From assembly GCA_000436695.1 (NCBI GenBank), contig HF992557.1, positions 1-14,160 of the forward strand: 14,160 nucleotides of DNA. Direction: 5' to 3'. The notes beneath the pieces are model-generated. The model saw only the letters and a list, made by a program, of their open reading frames with translations, was not told where the DNA came from and made no database searches. The DNA comes from Prevotella sp. CAG:1185 (GTDB taxonomy: Bacteria > Bacteroidota > Bacteroidia > Bacteroidales > Bacteroidaceae). The translations under genes were made by a program, and so were the position numbers. Within the stretch, counting starts at the first letter, position 1; each line of letters starts with the position of its first letter. Of this stretch, positions 5,268 to 13,270 are shown in pieces.

Positions 5268-8200
5268 ATGTATAAGGTAGGAATAGATATCGGTTCAACA
5301 ACGCTCAAGTTGGCCGTAACCGATGAAGCAGGTGTAATAGTATATTCAAAATATAAAAGACATTGTGCCAAGGCGCGCGAAGTGCTTATCGACACTTTAC
5401 AGGATCTGTCAGAAACCATAGGTGACGTGGATATGTGCGCCAAAATAACCGGAACGGTGGGCATGGGCATATCAGAGCAGTACGACATACCCTTCGTTCA
5501 GGAGGTTGTGGCGGCAGCGCGCGCCGTTAAGGAGCTGTATCCTTCGGCACAGTCGATGATAGACATAGGCGGTGAGGACGCCAAGATAGTGTTTTTTAAG
5601 GACGGCGAGGTGAAAGACCTGCGCATGAACGGCAACTGCGCCGGCGGCACGGGAGCCTTTATAGAGCAGATGGCAGTGATATTGGGAGTGGGTGTAGACG
5701 AACTTAACACTCTCGCGCTCAACTCAAATCAGATTTACCCGATAGCGTCGCGCTGCGGAGTGTTCTGCAAGACCGACATACAGAATCTTGTGGCCAACAA
5801 CGTCAGCCGCGAGAACATTGCCGCGTCTATATTCCACGCTGTGGCAGTGCAGACCATAATAACCCTTGCGCACGGCTTCGACATAAAGCCGCCAATACTT
5901 CTGTGCGGCGGACCGCTGACACTCATTCCGGCGCTGCGCAAGGCCTTTGTAGACTATCTGAAGATAAAGGACACCGACCTCATACTGCCGCAGAACGGAA
6001 CACAGCTGCCGGCACTCGGCGCAACGCTCTTTGAGACCGGCGACGAGCCTGCCATTAAGCTGTCTTCGCTCATCCTGCGCTTGAAAGGGCAGGGCAAGGC
6101 CGTTGAGCGCAAGTCGGTGCTAAGTCCAATATTCACCGGCGAGGATGATTATAAGGTATGGAAGAAACGCATATCAGAGCATGGCGTAAAGCACGCCGAA
6201 CTGAAGCCCGGCCGTCAGGACGTCTATCTCGGCATCGACTCAGGTTCAACAACCACGAAGATTGTGGTTACCGATAAAGACGCCAACCTGATTTACACCT
6301 TCTATAACACCAACGACGGCAACCCCATTGACACGGTTGAGCGCGGACTCCGACAGCTGGCCGACCGTTGCCGTGAGTGCGGAGCCGAACTTAACATCTG
6401 TGGAAGCTGCTCAACTGGCTACGGCGAAGACCTGATAAAGGCTGCTTTCCGTCTGGACAACGGCATCGTTGAGACCATTGCCCACTACATGGCGGCGCAT
6501 TATCTTGCCGGCGACGTGTCGTTCATTCTCGACATCGGCGGACAGGACATGAAGGCCATCTTTGTGAACGACGGGGTGATAGACCGAATTGAAATCAACG
6601 AAGCCTGCTCGTCGGGCTGCGGCTCGTTTATCGAGACATTTGCCAAGACATTGGGCTATAAGGTAGCCGACTTTGCCGCTGCTGCCTGCCGTGCCGTTGC
6701 CCCGTGCGACTTAGGCTCGCGCTGCACAGTGTTTATGAACTCAAAGGTTAAGCAGGTGCTGCGCGAAGGCGCAACCGTGGAGGACATTGCCGCCGGACTT
6801 GCCTATTCGGTTATAAAGAACTGCCTCTACAAGGTGCTTAAGCTTAAAGACGGCTCGGAGCTTGGCAAGAAGATTGTGGTGCAGGGCGGAACCATGCGCA
6901 ACGATGCCATAGTGCGCGTCCTCGAGCTGCTTACGGGTGCCGAGGTTATGCGATGCGACTGCCCCGAGCTGATGGGCGCCTTCGGATGTGCGCTTTATGC
7001 CGCGCGCCGCAAGGGAGAGCCGGCATCGTTAGACGACATAATATCAAAGGCAAGTTACACCACGCGCAAGCTGCACTGCCACGGCTGCGATAACCAGTGC
7101 CTCGTTTCGTGCTACAACTTTGAGAACGGAAAGAAATACTATTCGGGCAACCGCTGCGAAAAGGTGTTCACCAACGGCGAGAAGAAGGCTGCCGGACAAA
7201 ATGCATACAAGTTTAAGTACGACCTGCTGTTTGGCCGTGCAGAGCAGAAAGTGGACAGTCCGCTAATGACGATAGGCATACCGCGCTGCCTTAACATGTA
7301 TGAGGACTTCCCGTTCTGGCATACGCTCTTCACCGACTGCGGCATACAGGTGTGCCTGTCTGATGCTTCCGACTTTGCCGGCTATGAGCGTTGCGCGCGA
7401 ATGGTGATGTCCGACAACATCTGTTTCCCTGCCAAACTTGTCCACAGCCACATCGAGAGTCTTGCCGCACGCAAGGTGGACAGGATATTTATGCCGTTCG
7501 TAATCTTCGAGAAACAGGGTGATGAGCAAAACTGCTTTAACTGTCCTGTCGTTACAGGCTATTCGGAAGTGATAAAGAGCGTGCAAGGCTCTAAGGTGCC
7601 TGTAGACTCTCCCGCAATATCGTTCAAAAACAAGAAACTGCTGTTAAGGCAGTGTACAAAATATCTCAGCACGCTCGGCATTGACGACAGTACTGTTGAA
7701 AAGGCGTTCAGACATGCCGTAAGCGTTGAGGAGCATTCCGCTTCAGAGCTTGCCGCCCACAACAAGGCAATACTCAGCGATGCCACACGGGCAGGCCGCT
7801 TCACCGTCATGCTCGCAGGCCGCCCCTATCACACCGACCCGCTCATCCAGCACCGCATATCTTATATCCTTGCCGAAATGGGCTTCGACGTGATAAGTGA
7901 GGACATTGTGCGCAACGAGCATATCGACACGGGCGACTCACATTTCCTCGACCAGTGGTCTTATCCCAACCGAATACTCAAGGCTGCCAAGTGGTGCGCC
8001 ATGCAGGGCGGTAACGTGCAGTTTATCGAGATGACATCGTTCGGCTGCGGCCCCGACGCCTTCCTCGTCGATGAGATAAGAGACATGCTGCTGCGCAACG
8101 GCAAGTCGCTCACGCTGCTCAAGCTCGACGACATTAACAACGTAGGCTCAATGAAGTTGCGCATACGTTCGCTCATCGAGAGCATACGTCTCTCGCAGGC

Positions 8201-9467
8201 AGAGCGCGACGCAGCACAGCCGGGCGGCACGGCAGAGTTTAAGACAACGCCCGTGTACGACAAGACCTTCCGCGACCGCAAGATAATCATCCCTTATTTC
8301 ACTCCCTTCATCTCTCCGCTCATCCCGGCAATAATGCGCTATGCCGGATACGACGTTGACAACCTGCCGCTGAGCAACACCGAGTCGTGCGAGTGGGGAC
8401 TGAAGTTTGCCAACAATGAGGTGTGCTATCCTGCCACGCTCATCGTGGGCGACGTGATAAAGGCATTCAAGAGTGGCAAGTACGACCCCGACCGCACCGT
8501 GGTTGCCATGACTCAGACTGGAGGACAGTGCAGGGCGAGCAACTATGTGGCAATGATCAAGAAGGCTCTTGTTGAGGCAGGCTATGCCGGCACGCCCGTA
8601 ATATCGCTTACGTTGGGCAGCACAATACGCAACGAGCAGCCCGGATTCAGAATCAACTGGCTCAAAGTGCTGCCCGTGGCTCTCAGGGCGATACTTTACA
8701 GCGACAGCATATCCAAGTTCTATTATGCGTCGGTGGCACGCGAGAATAAGGAAGGCGAGGCGGCGCGACTGCGCGACAAATACCTTAAGTTAGGCGAGAA
8801 GCTCATATCCCAAAACAAGTCGAAAGAAATGTTCGGATGCCTTGCCGACGCCGCTCGTGAGTTTAACGGCATCTGTCTCGACCGCGAATGTCGCAAGGTG
8901 GGCGTTGTGGGCGAGATATTCCTCAAGTTCAACCCATTTGCCCAGAAGAACGTAATCGACTGGCTAATAGGCCGCGGCATAGAGGTTGTGCCGTCTGTCC
9001 TGACCGACTTCTTCATGCAGGCGTTCGTCAACCGCAAAGTGAGGGTTAAGTCATACATCGAAAAGAGCCAGCTGCCCGAGTTTGTGTATAATCTCGGCTA
9101 CAAGATAGTGAGCCGTCAGATAGACGAAGTAAACCGTATATGCTCCGCGTTCAGATATTTCCTTCCGTTCCGCGACATCTTTGCCGAAGCCGACGAGGCG
9201 CGCGCCGCCATATCGCTCAACGCTCAGTTTGGTGAGGGCTGGCTCCTGCCTGCCGAGATAATGTCATATTATCATTACGGAGTGAGAAACGTGGTGAGCC
9301 TTCAGCCCTTCGGCTGCATTGCCAACCATATAGTTTCCAAGGGAATAGAGAAGCGCATACGTCTGCTCCTGCCTCAGATAAACATCCTGTCGCTCGACTT
9401 CGACAGCGGTGTCAGCGAGGTCAACATCATCAACCGCATGCTGTTGTTCATCGATAACTTAAAATAA
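5268..9467 (+). CDS. Fused acyl-CoA dehydratase activase: two BcrA/BadF/HgdC ATPase domains, DUF2229 and HgdB-like domain
   Basis: A 1399-aa multidomain protein related to the ATP-dependent activators of 2-hydroxyacyl-CoA dehydratases and benzoyl-CoA reductases, which push one electron to the dehydratase at the cost of ATP. ATPase domain 1 (~1-260): phosphate loop GIDIGSTTLK (5-14), DIGGEDAK, and cysteines C124 (NCAGGTGAF) and C163 (SRCGVF). ATPase domain 2 (~319-580): GIDSGSTTTK (322-331), DIGGQDMK, C447 (ACSSGCGSF) and C486 (SRCTVF). A cysteine cluster follows, CHGCDNQC (604-611) with C615 and C630. Next is a DUF2229-like part opening IGIPRCLNMYEDFPFW (~669), then an HgdB-like part (~1004-1120) with ANNEVCYPATL and GGQCRASNY. 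The frame opens at TTG 5241, but ATG 5268 begins exactly at the ATPase fold. No separate dehydratase subunits adjoin, so the substrate is unknown. Confidence 0.88.
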   Translation: MYKVGIDIGSTTLKLAVTDEAGVIVYSKYKRHCAKAREVLIDTLQDLSETIGDVDMCAKITGTVGMGISEQYDIPFVQEVVAAARAVKELYPSAQSMIDIGGEDAKIVFFKDGEVKDLRMNGNCAGGTGAFIEQMAVILGVGVDELNTLALNSNQIYPIASRCGVFCKTDIQNLVANNVSRENIAASIFHAVAVQTIITLAHGFDIKPPILLCGGPLTLIPALRKAFVDYLKIKDTDLILPQNGTQLPALGATLFETGDEPAIKLSSLILRLKGQGKAVERKSVLSPIFTGEDDYKVWKKRISEHGVKHAELKPGRQDVYLGIDSGSTTTKIVVTDKDANLIYTFYNTNDGNPIDTVERGLRQLADRCRECGAELNICGSCSTGYGEDLIKAAFRLDNGIVETIAHYMAAHYLAGDVSFILDIGGQDMKAIFVNDGVIDRIEINEACSSGCGSFIETFAKTLGYKVADFAAAACRAVAPCDLGSRCTVFMNSKVKQVLREGATVEDIAAGLAYSVIKNCLYKVLKLKDGSELGKKIVVQGGTMRNDAIVRVLELLTGAEVMRCDCPELMGAFGCALYAARRKGEPASLDDIISKASYTTRKLHCHGCDNQCLVSCYNFENGKKYYSGNRCEKVFTNGEKKAAGQNAYKFKYDLLFGRAEQKVDSPLMTIGIPRCLNMYEDFPFWHTLFTDCGIQVCLSDASDFAGYERCARMVMSDNICFPAKLVHSHIESLAARKVDRIFMPFVIFEKQGDEQNCFNCPVVTGYSEVIKSVQGSKVPVDSPAISFKNKKLLLRQCTKYLSTLGIDDSTVEKAFRHAVSVEEHSASELAAHNKAILSDATRAGRFTVMLAGRPYHTDPLIQHRISYILAEMGFDVISEDIVRNEHIDTGDSHFLDQWSYPNRILKAAKWCAMQGGNVQFIEMTSFGCGPDAFLVDEIRDMLLRNGKSLTLLKLDDINNVGSMKLRIRSLIESIRLSQAERDAAQPGGTAEFKTTPVYDKTFRDRKIIIPYFTPFISPLIPAIMRYAGYDVDNLPLSNTESCEWGLKFANNEVCYPATLIVGDVIKAFKSGKYDPDRTVVAMTQTGGQCRASNYVAMIKKALVEAGYAGTPVISLTLGSTIRNEQPGFRINWLKVLPVALRAILYSDSISKFYYASVARENKEGEAARLRDKYLKLGEKLISQNKSKEMFGCLADAAREFNGICLDRECRKVGVVGEIFLKFNPFAQKNVIDWLIGRGIEVVPSVLTDFFMQAFVNRKVRVKSYIEKSQLPEFVYNLGYKIVSRQIDEVNRICSAFRYFLPFRDIFAEADEARAAISLNAQFGEGWLLPAEIMSYYHYGVRNVVSLQPFGCIANHIVSKGIEKRIRLLLPQINILSLDFDSGVSEVNIINRMLLFIDNLK

Positions 9468-10105
9468 TGGACGACATGACCGAGCATACCTGTAACGAAA
9501 ACCTTGAACAGAGGATAATCAATGCCGCCAAGGCACTGTTTATCGAGAAGGGCTTTTCGGATACGAGCATGAGCGAGATAGCTGCGCGGGTTGGCATCAA
9601 CCGGCCCGTGCTGCACTATTACTTCAGGACAAAGGAGAAGATGTTCAACGCCGTGTTCGGCATCATAATTCAGACCTTTGTCCCTAAGATACAGAGCATT
9701 GTCATGCAGACCGACCGTCCGGTTGCCGACCGCGTGGGCGATGTCTTTGATGCCTATTGCCGCGTGTTCGGCGAGAATCCCGAATTGCCGCTGTTCGTCT
9801 TGCGCGAGATCGACCGCGATGTTGACAATTTTCTGCGTGTAGTGATGTCGTTGCCCGTAATGCCTTATCTCGGCAGGATGAAAGACAGTCTGCTGTCAGA
9901 GATGGACAATGGCAGCATACGCCGCGTGCCAATACGCACGGTGTTTATAACCTTCTACAGTCTTATCACGTTTCCCTTTCTTGCGAGAAACTTCATCACC
10001 GGCATGTTCCAGTCTGAAGACGACACCTTTGAGGGTGTCTTGGCTGAGTGGCGTCAGAATGTGATAAGACAGATGGAATGTCTGCTTTGCGTTGACAAGG
10101 GATGA
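9467..10105 (+). CDS. TetR/AcrR-family transcriptional regulator
   Basis: A 212-aa regulator with an N-terminal TetR DNA-binding domain (~14-60): RIINAAKALFIEKGFSDTSM, then the helix-turn-helix SEIAARVGINRPVLHYYFRTKEKMF, which is close to the family consensus. The C-terminal part (~65-212) is helical and variable, as expected for the ligand-binding and dimerisation domain; its ligand cannot be read from sequence. The ATG overlaps the activase stop in TAATG, sharing one base, which indicates translational coupling and one operon. It probably represses this operon in response to a small molecule, perhaps an acyl-CoA or related metabolite, but that is inference. Length is normal for the family. 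Confidence 0.9.
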   Translation: MDDMTEHTCNENLEQRIINAAKALFIEKGFSDTSMSEIAARVGINRPVLHYYFRTKEKMFNAVFGIIIQTFVPKIQSIVMQTDRPVADRVGDVFDAYCRVFGENPELPLFVLREIDRDVDNFLRVVMSLPVMPYLGRMKDSLLSEMDNGSIRRVPIRTVFITFYSLITFPFLARNFITGMFQSEDDTFEGVLAEWRQNVIRQMECLLCVDKG

Positions 10106-10144
10106 TGTATCGCAGGTTTACGGTTATTTTGTGTGATTTAATAT

Positions 10145-10184
10145 AAAAGGATGCGGCATAAAAATCTGTGCCGCATCCTTTTTT
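10145..10184 (+). terminator. Strong intrinsic terminator after the TetR gene, probably bidirectional
   Basis: AAAAGGATGCGGCA (10145-10158) pairs perfectly with TGCCGCATCCTTTT (10169-10182), a 14-bp stem with a 10-base loop and a six-T run at 10179-10184. It lies 40 bases after the TetR stop. On the opposite strand the stem also ends in TTTT, so it could end the convergent OMP transcript whose stop codon is at 10296. Confidence 0.92.
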
Positions 10185-10295
10185 GTTTTAGTTTGACCCA
10201 AGTTTATGTTATTATAATTCTGCCGTATTGTCTTTTGCCTTTGGCGTATGTACAACGGTTGCCCGATTACTGATTATGTTTTAAAAGTCATGTTA

Positions 10296-13103
10296 TTACC
10301 TCTGTGGTTTCTTGTTCAGTCTGTATTGGACATGAAACAGCACATACTGCGGCAGCACGTTGCGGCGTACTTCTGTGCGTCCTTGTCCGTTTAGAGTATA
10401 GGTGATGTTTGACAGCTGGCTCAGTATGTCATAACCGTCGAGCATGAAAATCAGGTTGCCCTTCATTGTTGAGTATGACAGACGGGCATTCCATACAAGG
10501 TCGTCGGTGTTGAGCGACGAGTCGTGATATCCCCTGCGCGAGAACATTGTCAGGTCGGTTGACAACTGTAAGTGGAGGGGAAGATTTAAGTTGGCTGTCA
10601 GGCCATAGTTGTAGTTCCAGATGTTTAGATTGCTGAAGTCTTCCTGACGGCTGTTGACATACTTCCACTCTCCGTCGAATTTTACACCGATTGCATTCTT
10701 GCCAAAAGTGTAGTTGGCATTGATGAGTGTGCCTATGCCTTCGGTTCTTACGATGCTGCGCTTCATGCCGCTGTTTATTCCTACAAGGTCGGCATTCTGT
10801 TGGTGCGAAGCGTTCAGTATAGACGAGAACATTAGTCTTTTCTTCTGAAACTTGAATCCGTTGTACAGCGCAATGTTCCAGTTGCCGTCAACGTTTTGTG
10901 CGCGGTATGTCCGTATTCCTGTTGCCGGGTCGTAAGTATAGCCCATGGCTATGGCGTTGTCTGTCAGTCCTGCGTCGAGCGACCACGAATAATTGTAGTC
11001 TTTCTTCACGTTCAGGTCGTAGCTAATGCTTATGCTGTGGTTGTAGCTGTTTTTCAGTCCCGAATTTCCTTCATGTATGTTCAGCGGGTCGGTGTCGTCG
11101 CGCATGTTCACCATATTCAGCAGGTCGGGCGTCTGCGGATTAAGTCTGTATCTTATGCCGAACCTGCGTGTCTCGTCTTTGCTTGTCCAGTAGAGCGATG
11201 TGTTTCTGAATCCTATCAGTGCCGATGTGCGTGTCAGCGTTGTGTCTATTGCTCCGCGTTCATAGTCAAGCTTGTTGCGGCGCAGGGTTACTGGCATGGT
11301 TATCTGTCCCGACCAGCGTCCTTTCCCTGTAATATGATAGAAGTATATCGAGGGCGTTATTGTATGTTCGGTGCCGGCAGTCTTGCTTTCGTAGCTGTTG
11401 CGCATGTCCTGTGTAGCTTCATATTCGGCCACAGACGGCAGGATGCCCATGTCGCCCTGTTCATAATCCTCAAGCAGGTCAAGGCGGTAGAGGCGTGAGT
11501 TACGGTCGGCTTCGGTGTGTTCTATTCCATATCCCAGTTCAAGCAGCAGCCCCTGGCTTATCTGCCTGTTGTATGCCACTGACGCGTTTACCGTATAGTT
11601 GCGGTCAGGGTGGTTACGGTAATATTGGTCGGCGTGCTGAGTGGGCTGTGAGGCATTGCCCAGATAGAGGTCATAGCGCTTGAATGTGTCATCCTTGCGG
11701 TTGTTGTATATCACGCTGGCTTTAGCCTCGATGTTGTCGGCTGTGTTGTCCTTAAATTTGATGAGCGATCTGGCAAGCAGTCCCGTCTTTAGGTCGTGTC
11801 CGCGCGTCAGTCCTTTATTATAATAGCGGTTTAGCAGCGTGTCGCCTCTCGTTTCGCTCGCCATGCTGCTGGTGTTGTCGAAGTGCTGGTAGAGCAGCGA
11901 GTGGCGCAGGGTTAGTTTCATTAATTTGAAGTTATATTCAAATTTATTGTCCGTAGACAGTCTGAAGTTGTCTTCGCGGCTGTAGCTTTGTATATGGTCG
12001 TAGGTGTCGCCCGACGTAAGAAAGTTAGTGCGGTCGGTTGTCTCATCGCTGTGCAGTATGCTGTGCGACACGTTGGCGTCGCCGCTCAGTGTCCATTTCT
12101 TATTGCGTACATTTATTCCGTAAGTTACTCCTGCCAGCTGTTGCGTCAGCGTGCCGGTGTTTAAGTTTTCCGGCTTAAAACCGTCGTTGTTTCCCGGACG
12201 GCGTTCGTCGCTCAGGTTGTTGGCGTTGGCGTAAACTGCTAGTTGTGAGTGGTCGGTGAAGCGCATGGCGAACAGACGGGCCATGTATGGAGTGTCGCCG
12301 GTATAGCCTTTCTCTGCCAGTCCTGCGCCTGCCTCGGCATTGGCCATCCAGCCTACAGAGTATTCCTTTTTCAGTTTTACGTCCATTACATACTCCTTGT
12401 CTTCAGGCAGCTCATGTCCTGTAAACTCACTGCGTTCGCCCTGCTTGTCATAAACTTCAATCTGCTTCACCGTATATGTCGGCAGGTTGTCAAGCATCAG
12501 TTTCTTGTCGCTTCTGAAGAAGTCCTTGCCGTTGAGCATAAGTTTCTCCACCAGCCGTCCGTCGTGATATATGTCTCCGTTTTCGCGTATCTCCACACCC
12601 GGCAACTGACGCACAAGCACATCGAGCATAGAACCTTCTGCCAATACGAAGGCGTCGGCATTGTATATTACGGTGTCGCCACGGTAATAAAACTGCACCT
12701 TTGTGGCAGATACGGTAACCTCTTTCAGCACTTTCGACTCTTCACGCATCAGCAGCGGCGGCAGCTCACGTGTAAATTCGCGCTTCTTCAGGTTGTTCAG
12801 CTTCACGGTCATTTCTGTTGTCTTGTATCCCAGCATGCTGCATCTTATGATATATGTGGCATCTTGTCTGGGCACGGTCAGCGTGTAGTCGGATGTTTCG
12901 CCCGTTTTGTCGTTATTGCGCCATTCAGACAATGCCGTTGTCGTAGCTATTATTGTGCTGTCCGCCTTCATAAGCTGTATTGTTGCCCCCGGCAGTTCGT
13001 TACGTGTCTTGTTGTCGTATACCTTGCCTTTCAGTGTTAATGTGCCTTGGGCAAAGCCCTGTATGGATGTAAGTAAAATTAATAACGTTGCAATTATTTT
13101 CAT
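10296..13103 (-). CDS. Outer-membrane beta-barrel protein with carboxypeptidase-like regulatory domain (TonB-receptor-like)
   Basis: A 935-aa outer-membrane protein from the ATG at 13103. The frame extends to an ATG at 13145, but the signal peptide MKIIATLLILLTSIQGFAQ begins only at 13103. After it comes a CarboxypepD_reg-like fold (~22-100: LTLKGKVYDNKTRNELPGAT, then CSMLGYKT). A plug-like part follows (~127-200: KEVTVSATKV, VLVRQLPGVEI, LMLNGKDFF). The rest (~260-935) is a large barrel with many aromatic-ended strands, ending in YVLFHVQYRLN. This matches the OMP_b-brl_3 'outer membrane beta-barrel family protein' of Bacteroidetes. There is no SusD gene beside it, so it is not a SusC/SusD glycan-uptake pair; the substrate is unknown. 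It is transcribed alone and faces the TetR gene across a shared terminator. Confidence 0.85.
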   Translation of the reverse strand: MKIIATLLILLTSIQGFAQGTLTLKGKVYDNKTRNELPGATIQLMKADSTIIATTTALSEWRNNDKTGETSDYTLTVPRQDATYIIRCSMLGYKTTEMTVKLNNLKKREFTRELPPLLMREESKVLKEVTVSATKVQFYYRGDTVIYNADAFVLAEGSMLDVLVRQLPGVEIRENGDIYHDGRLVEKLMLNGKDFFRSDKKLMLDNLPTYTVKQIEVYDKQGERSEFTGHELPEDKEYVMDVKLKKEYSVGWMANAEAGAGLAEKGYTGDTPYMARLFAMRFTDHSQLAVYANANNLSDERRPGNNDGFKPENLNTGTLTQQLAGVTYGINVRNKKWTLSGDANVSHSILHSDETTDRTNFLTSGDTYDHIQSYSREDNFRLSTDNKFEYNFKLMKLTLRHSLLYQHFDNTSSMASETRGDTLLNRYYNKGLTRGHDLKTGLLARSLIKFKDNTADNIEAKASVIYNNRKDDTFKRYDLYLGNASQPTQHADQYYRNHPDRNYTVNASVAYNRQISQGLLLELGYGIEHTEADRNSRLYRLDLLEDYEQGDMGILPSVAEYEATQDMRNSYESKTAGTEHTITPSIYFYHITGKGRWSGQITMPVTLRRNKLDYERGAIDTTLTRTSALIGFRNTSLYWTSKDETRRFGIRYRLNPQTPDLLNMVNMRDDTDPLNIHEGNSGLKNSYNHSISISYDLNVKKDYNYSWSLDAGLTDNAIAMGYTYDPATGIRTYRAQNVDGNWNIALYNGFKFQKKRLMFSSILNASHQQNADLVGINSGMKRSIVRTEGIGTLINANYTFGKNAIGVKFDGEWKYVNSRQEDFSNLNIWNYNYGLTANLNLPLHLQLSTDLTMFSRRGYHDSSLNTDDLVWNARLSYSTMKGNLIFMLDGYDILSQLSNITYTLNGQGRTEVRRNVLPQYVLFHVQYRLNKKPQR

Positions 13104-13163
13104 GGTTCCGTTTGTTGCTGTTATGTATATATCTTGTGTAAGCACTGATTTTCTAATTTACAT

Positions 13164-13206
13164 TTTGCGTTTTTCTGATTACGCCCGTAATCATCTTTGC
13201 GTTTTT
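13164..13206. promoter_or_regulatory. 18-bp palindrome flanked by 11-bp direct repeats in the OMP leader
   Basis: TGATTACGCCCGTAATCA (13176-13193) has perfect 8-bp arms around CC. On either side lies TTTGCGTTTTT (13164-13174 and 13196-13206), exact direct repeats 32 bases apart. The block sits between the putative OMP promoter and the start codon, 60-100 bases upstream of the ATG. It looks like a binding site for a dimeric regulator or a structured leader. Confidence 0.5.
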
Positions 13207-13239
13207 GCCGTTATGTGATATTCATAGATTAACTGAATG

Positions 13240-13247
13240 CAAAATTA
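13240..13247 (-). promoter_or_regulatory. Putative -7 box of the OMP gene promoter (TAATTTTG)
   Basis: The minus strand reads TAATTTTG, matching TAnnTTTG. Transcription would start near 13233 with a ~130-base leader. Where the -33 element should be, there is a run of seven C on the minus strand (G at 13264-13270) and no TTTG. Confidence 0.5.
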
Positions 13248-13270
13248 TAAAATTTTATCAATCGGGGGGG

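Noticed and set aside
10896..11498. 200-residue plus-strand open frame
   Set aside because: Antisense to the OMP barrel region, with no motif; a shadow of the real coding strand.
12249..13040. 263-residue plus-strand open frame
   Set aside because: Lies entirely antisense to the OMP gene, whose frame has a signal peptide and known domains; the antisense product resembles no family.
10296..13103. SusC-type partner of a SusC/SusD glycan-uptake system
   Set aside because: No SusD-like lipoprotein gene is adjacent on either side within the window, and the barrel part fits the OMP_b-brl_3 type better.
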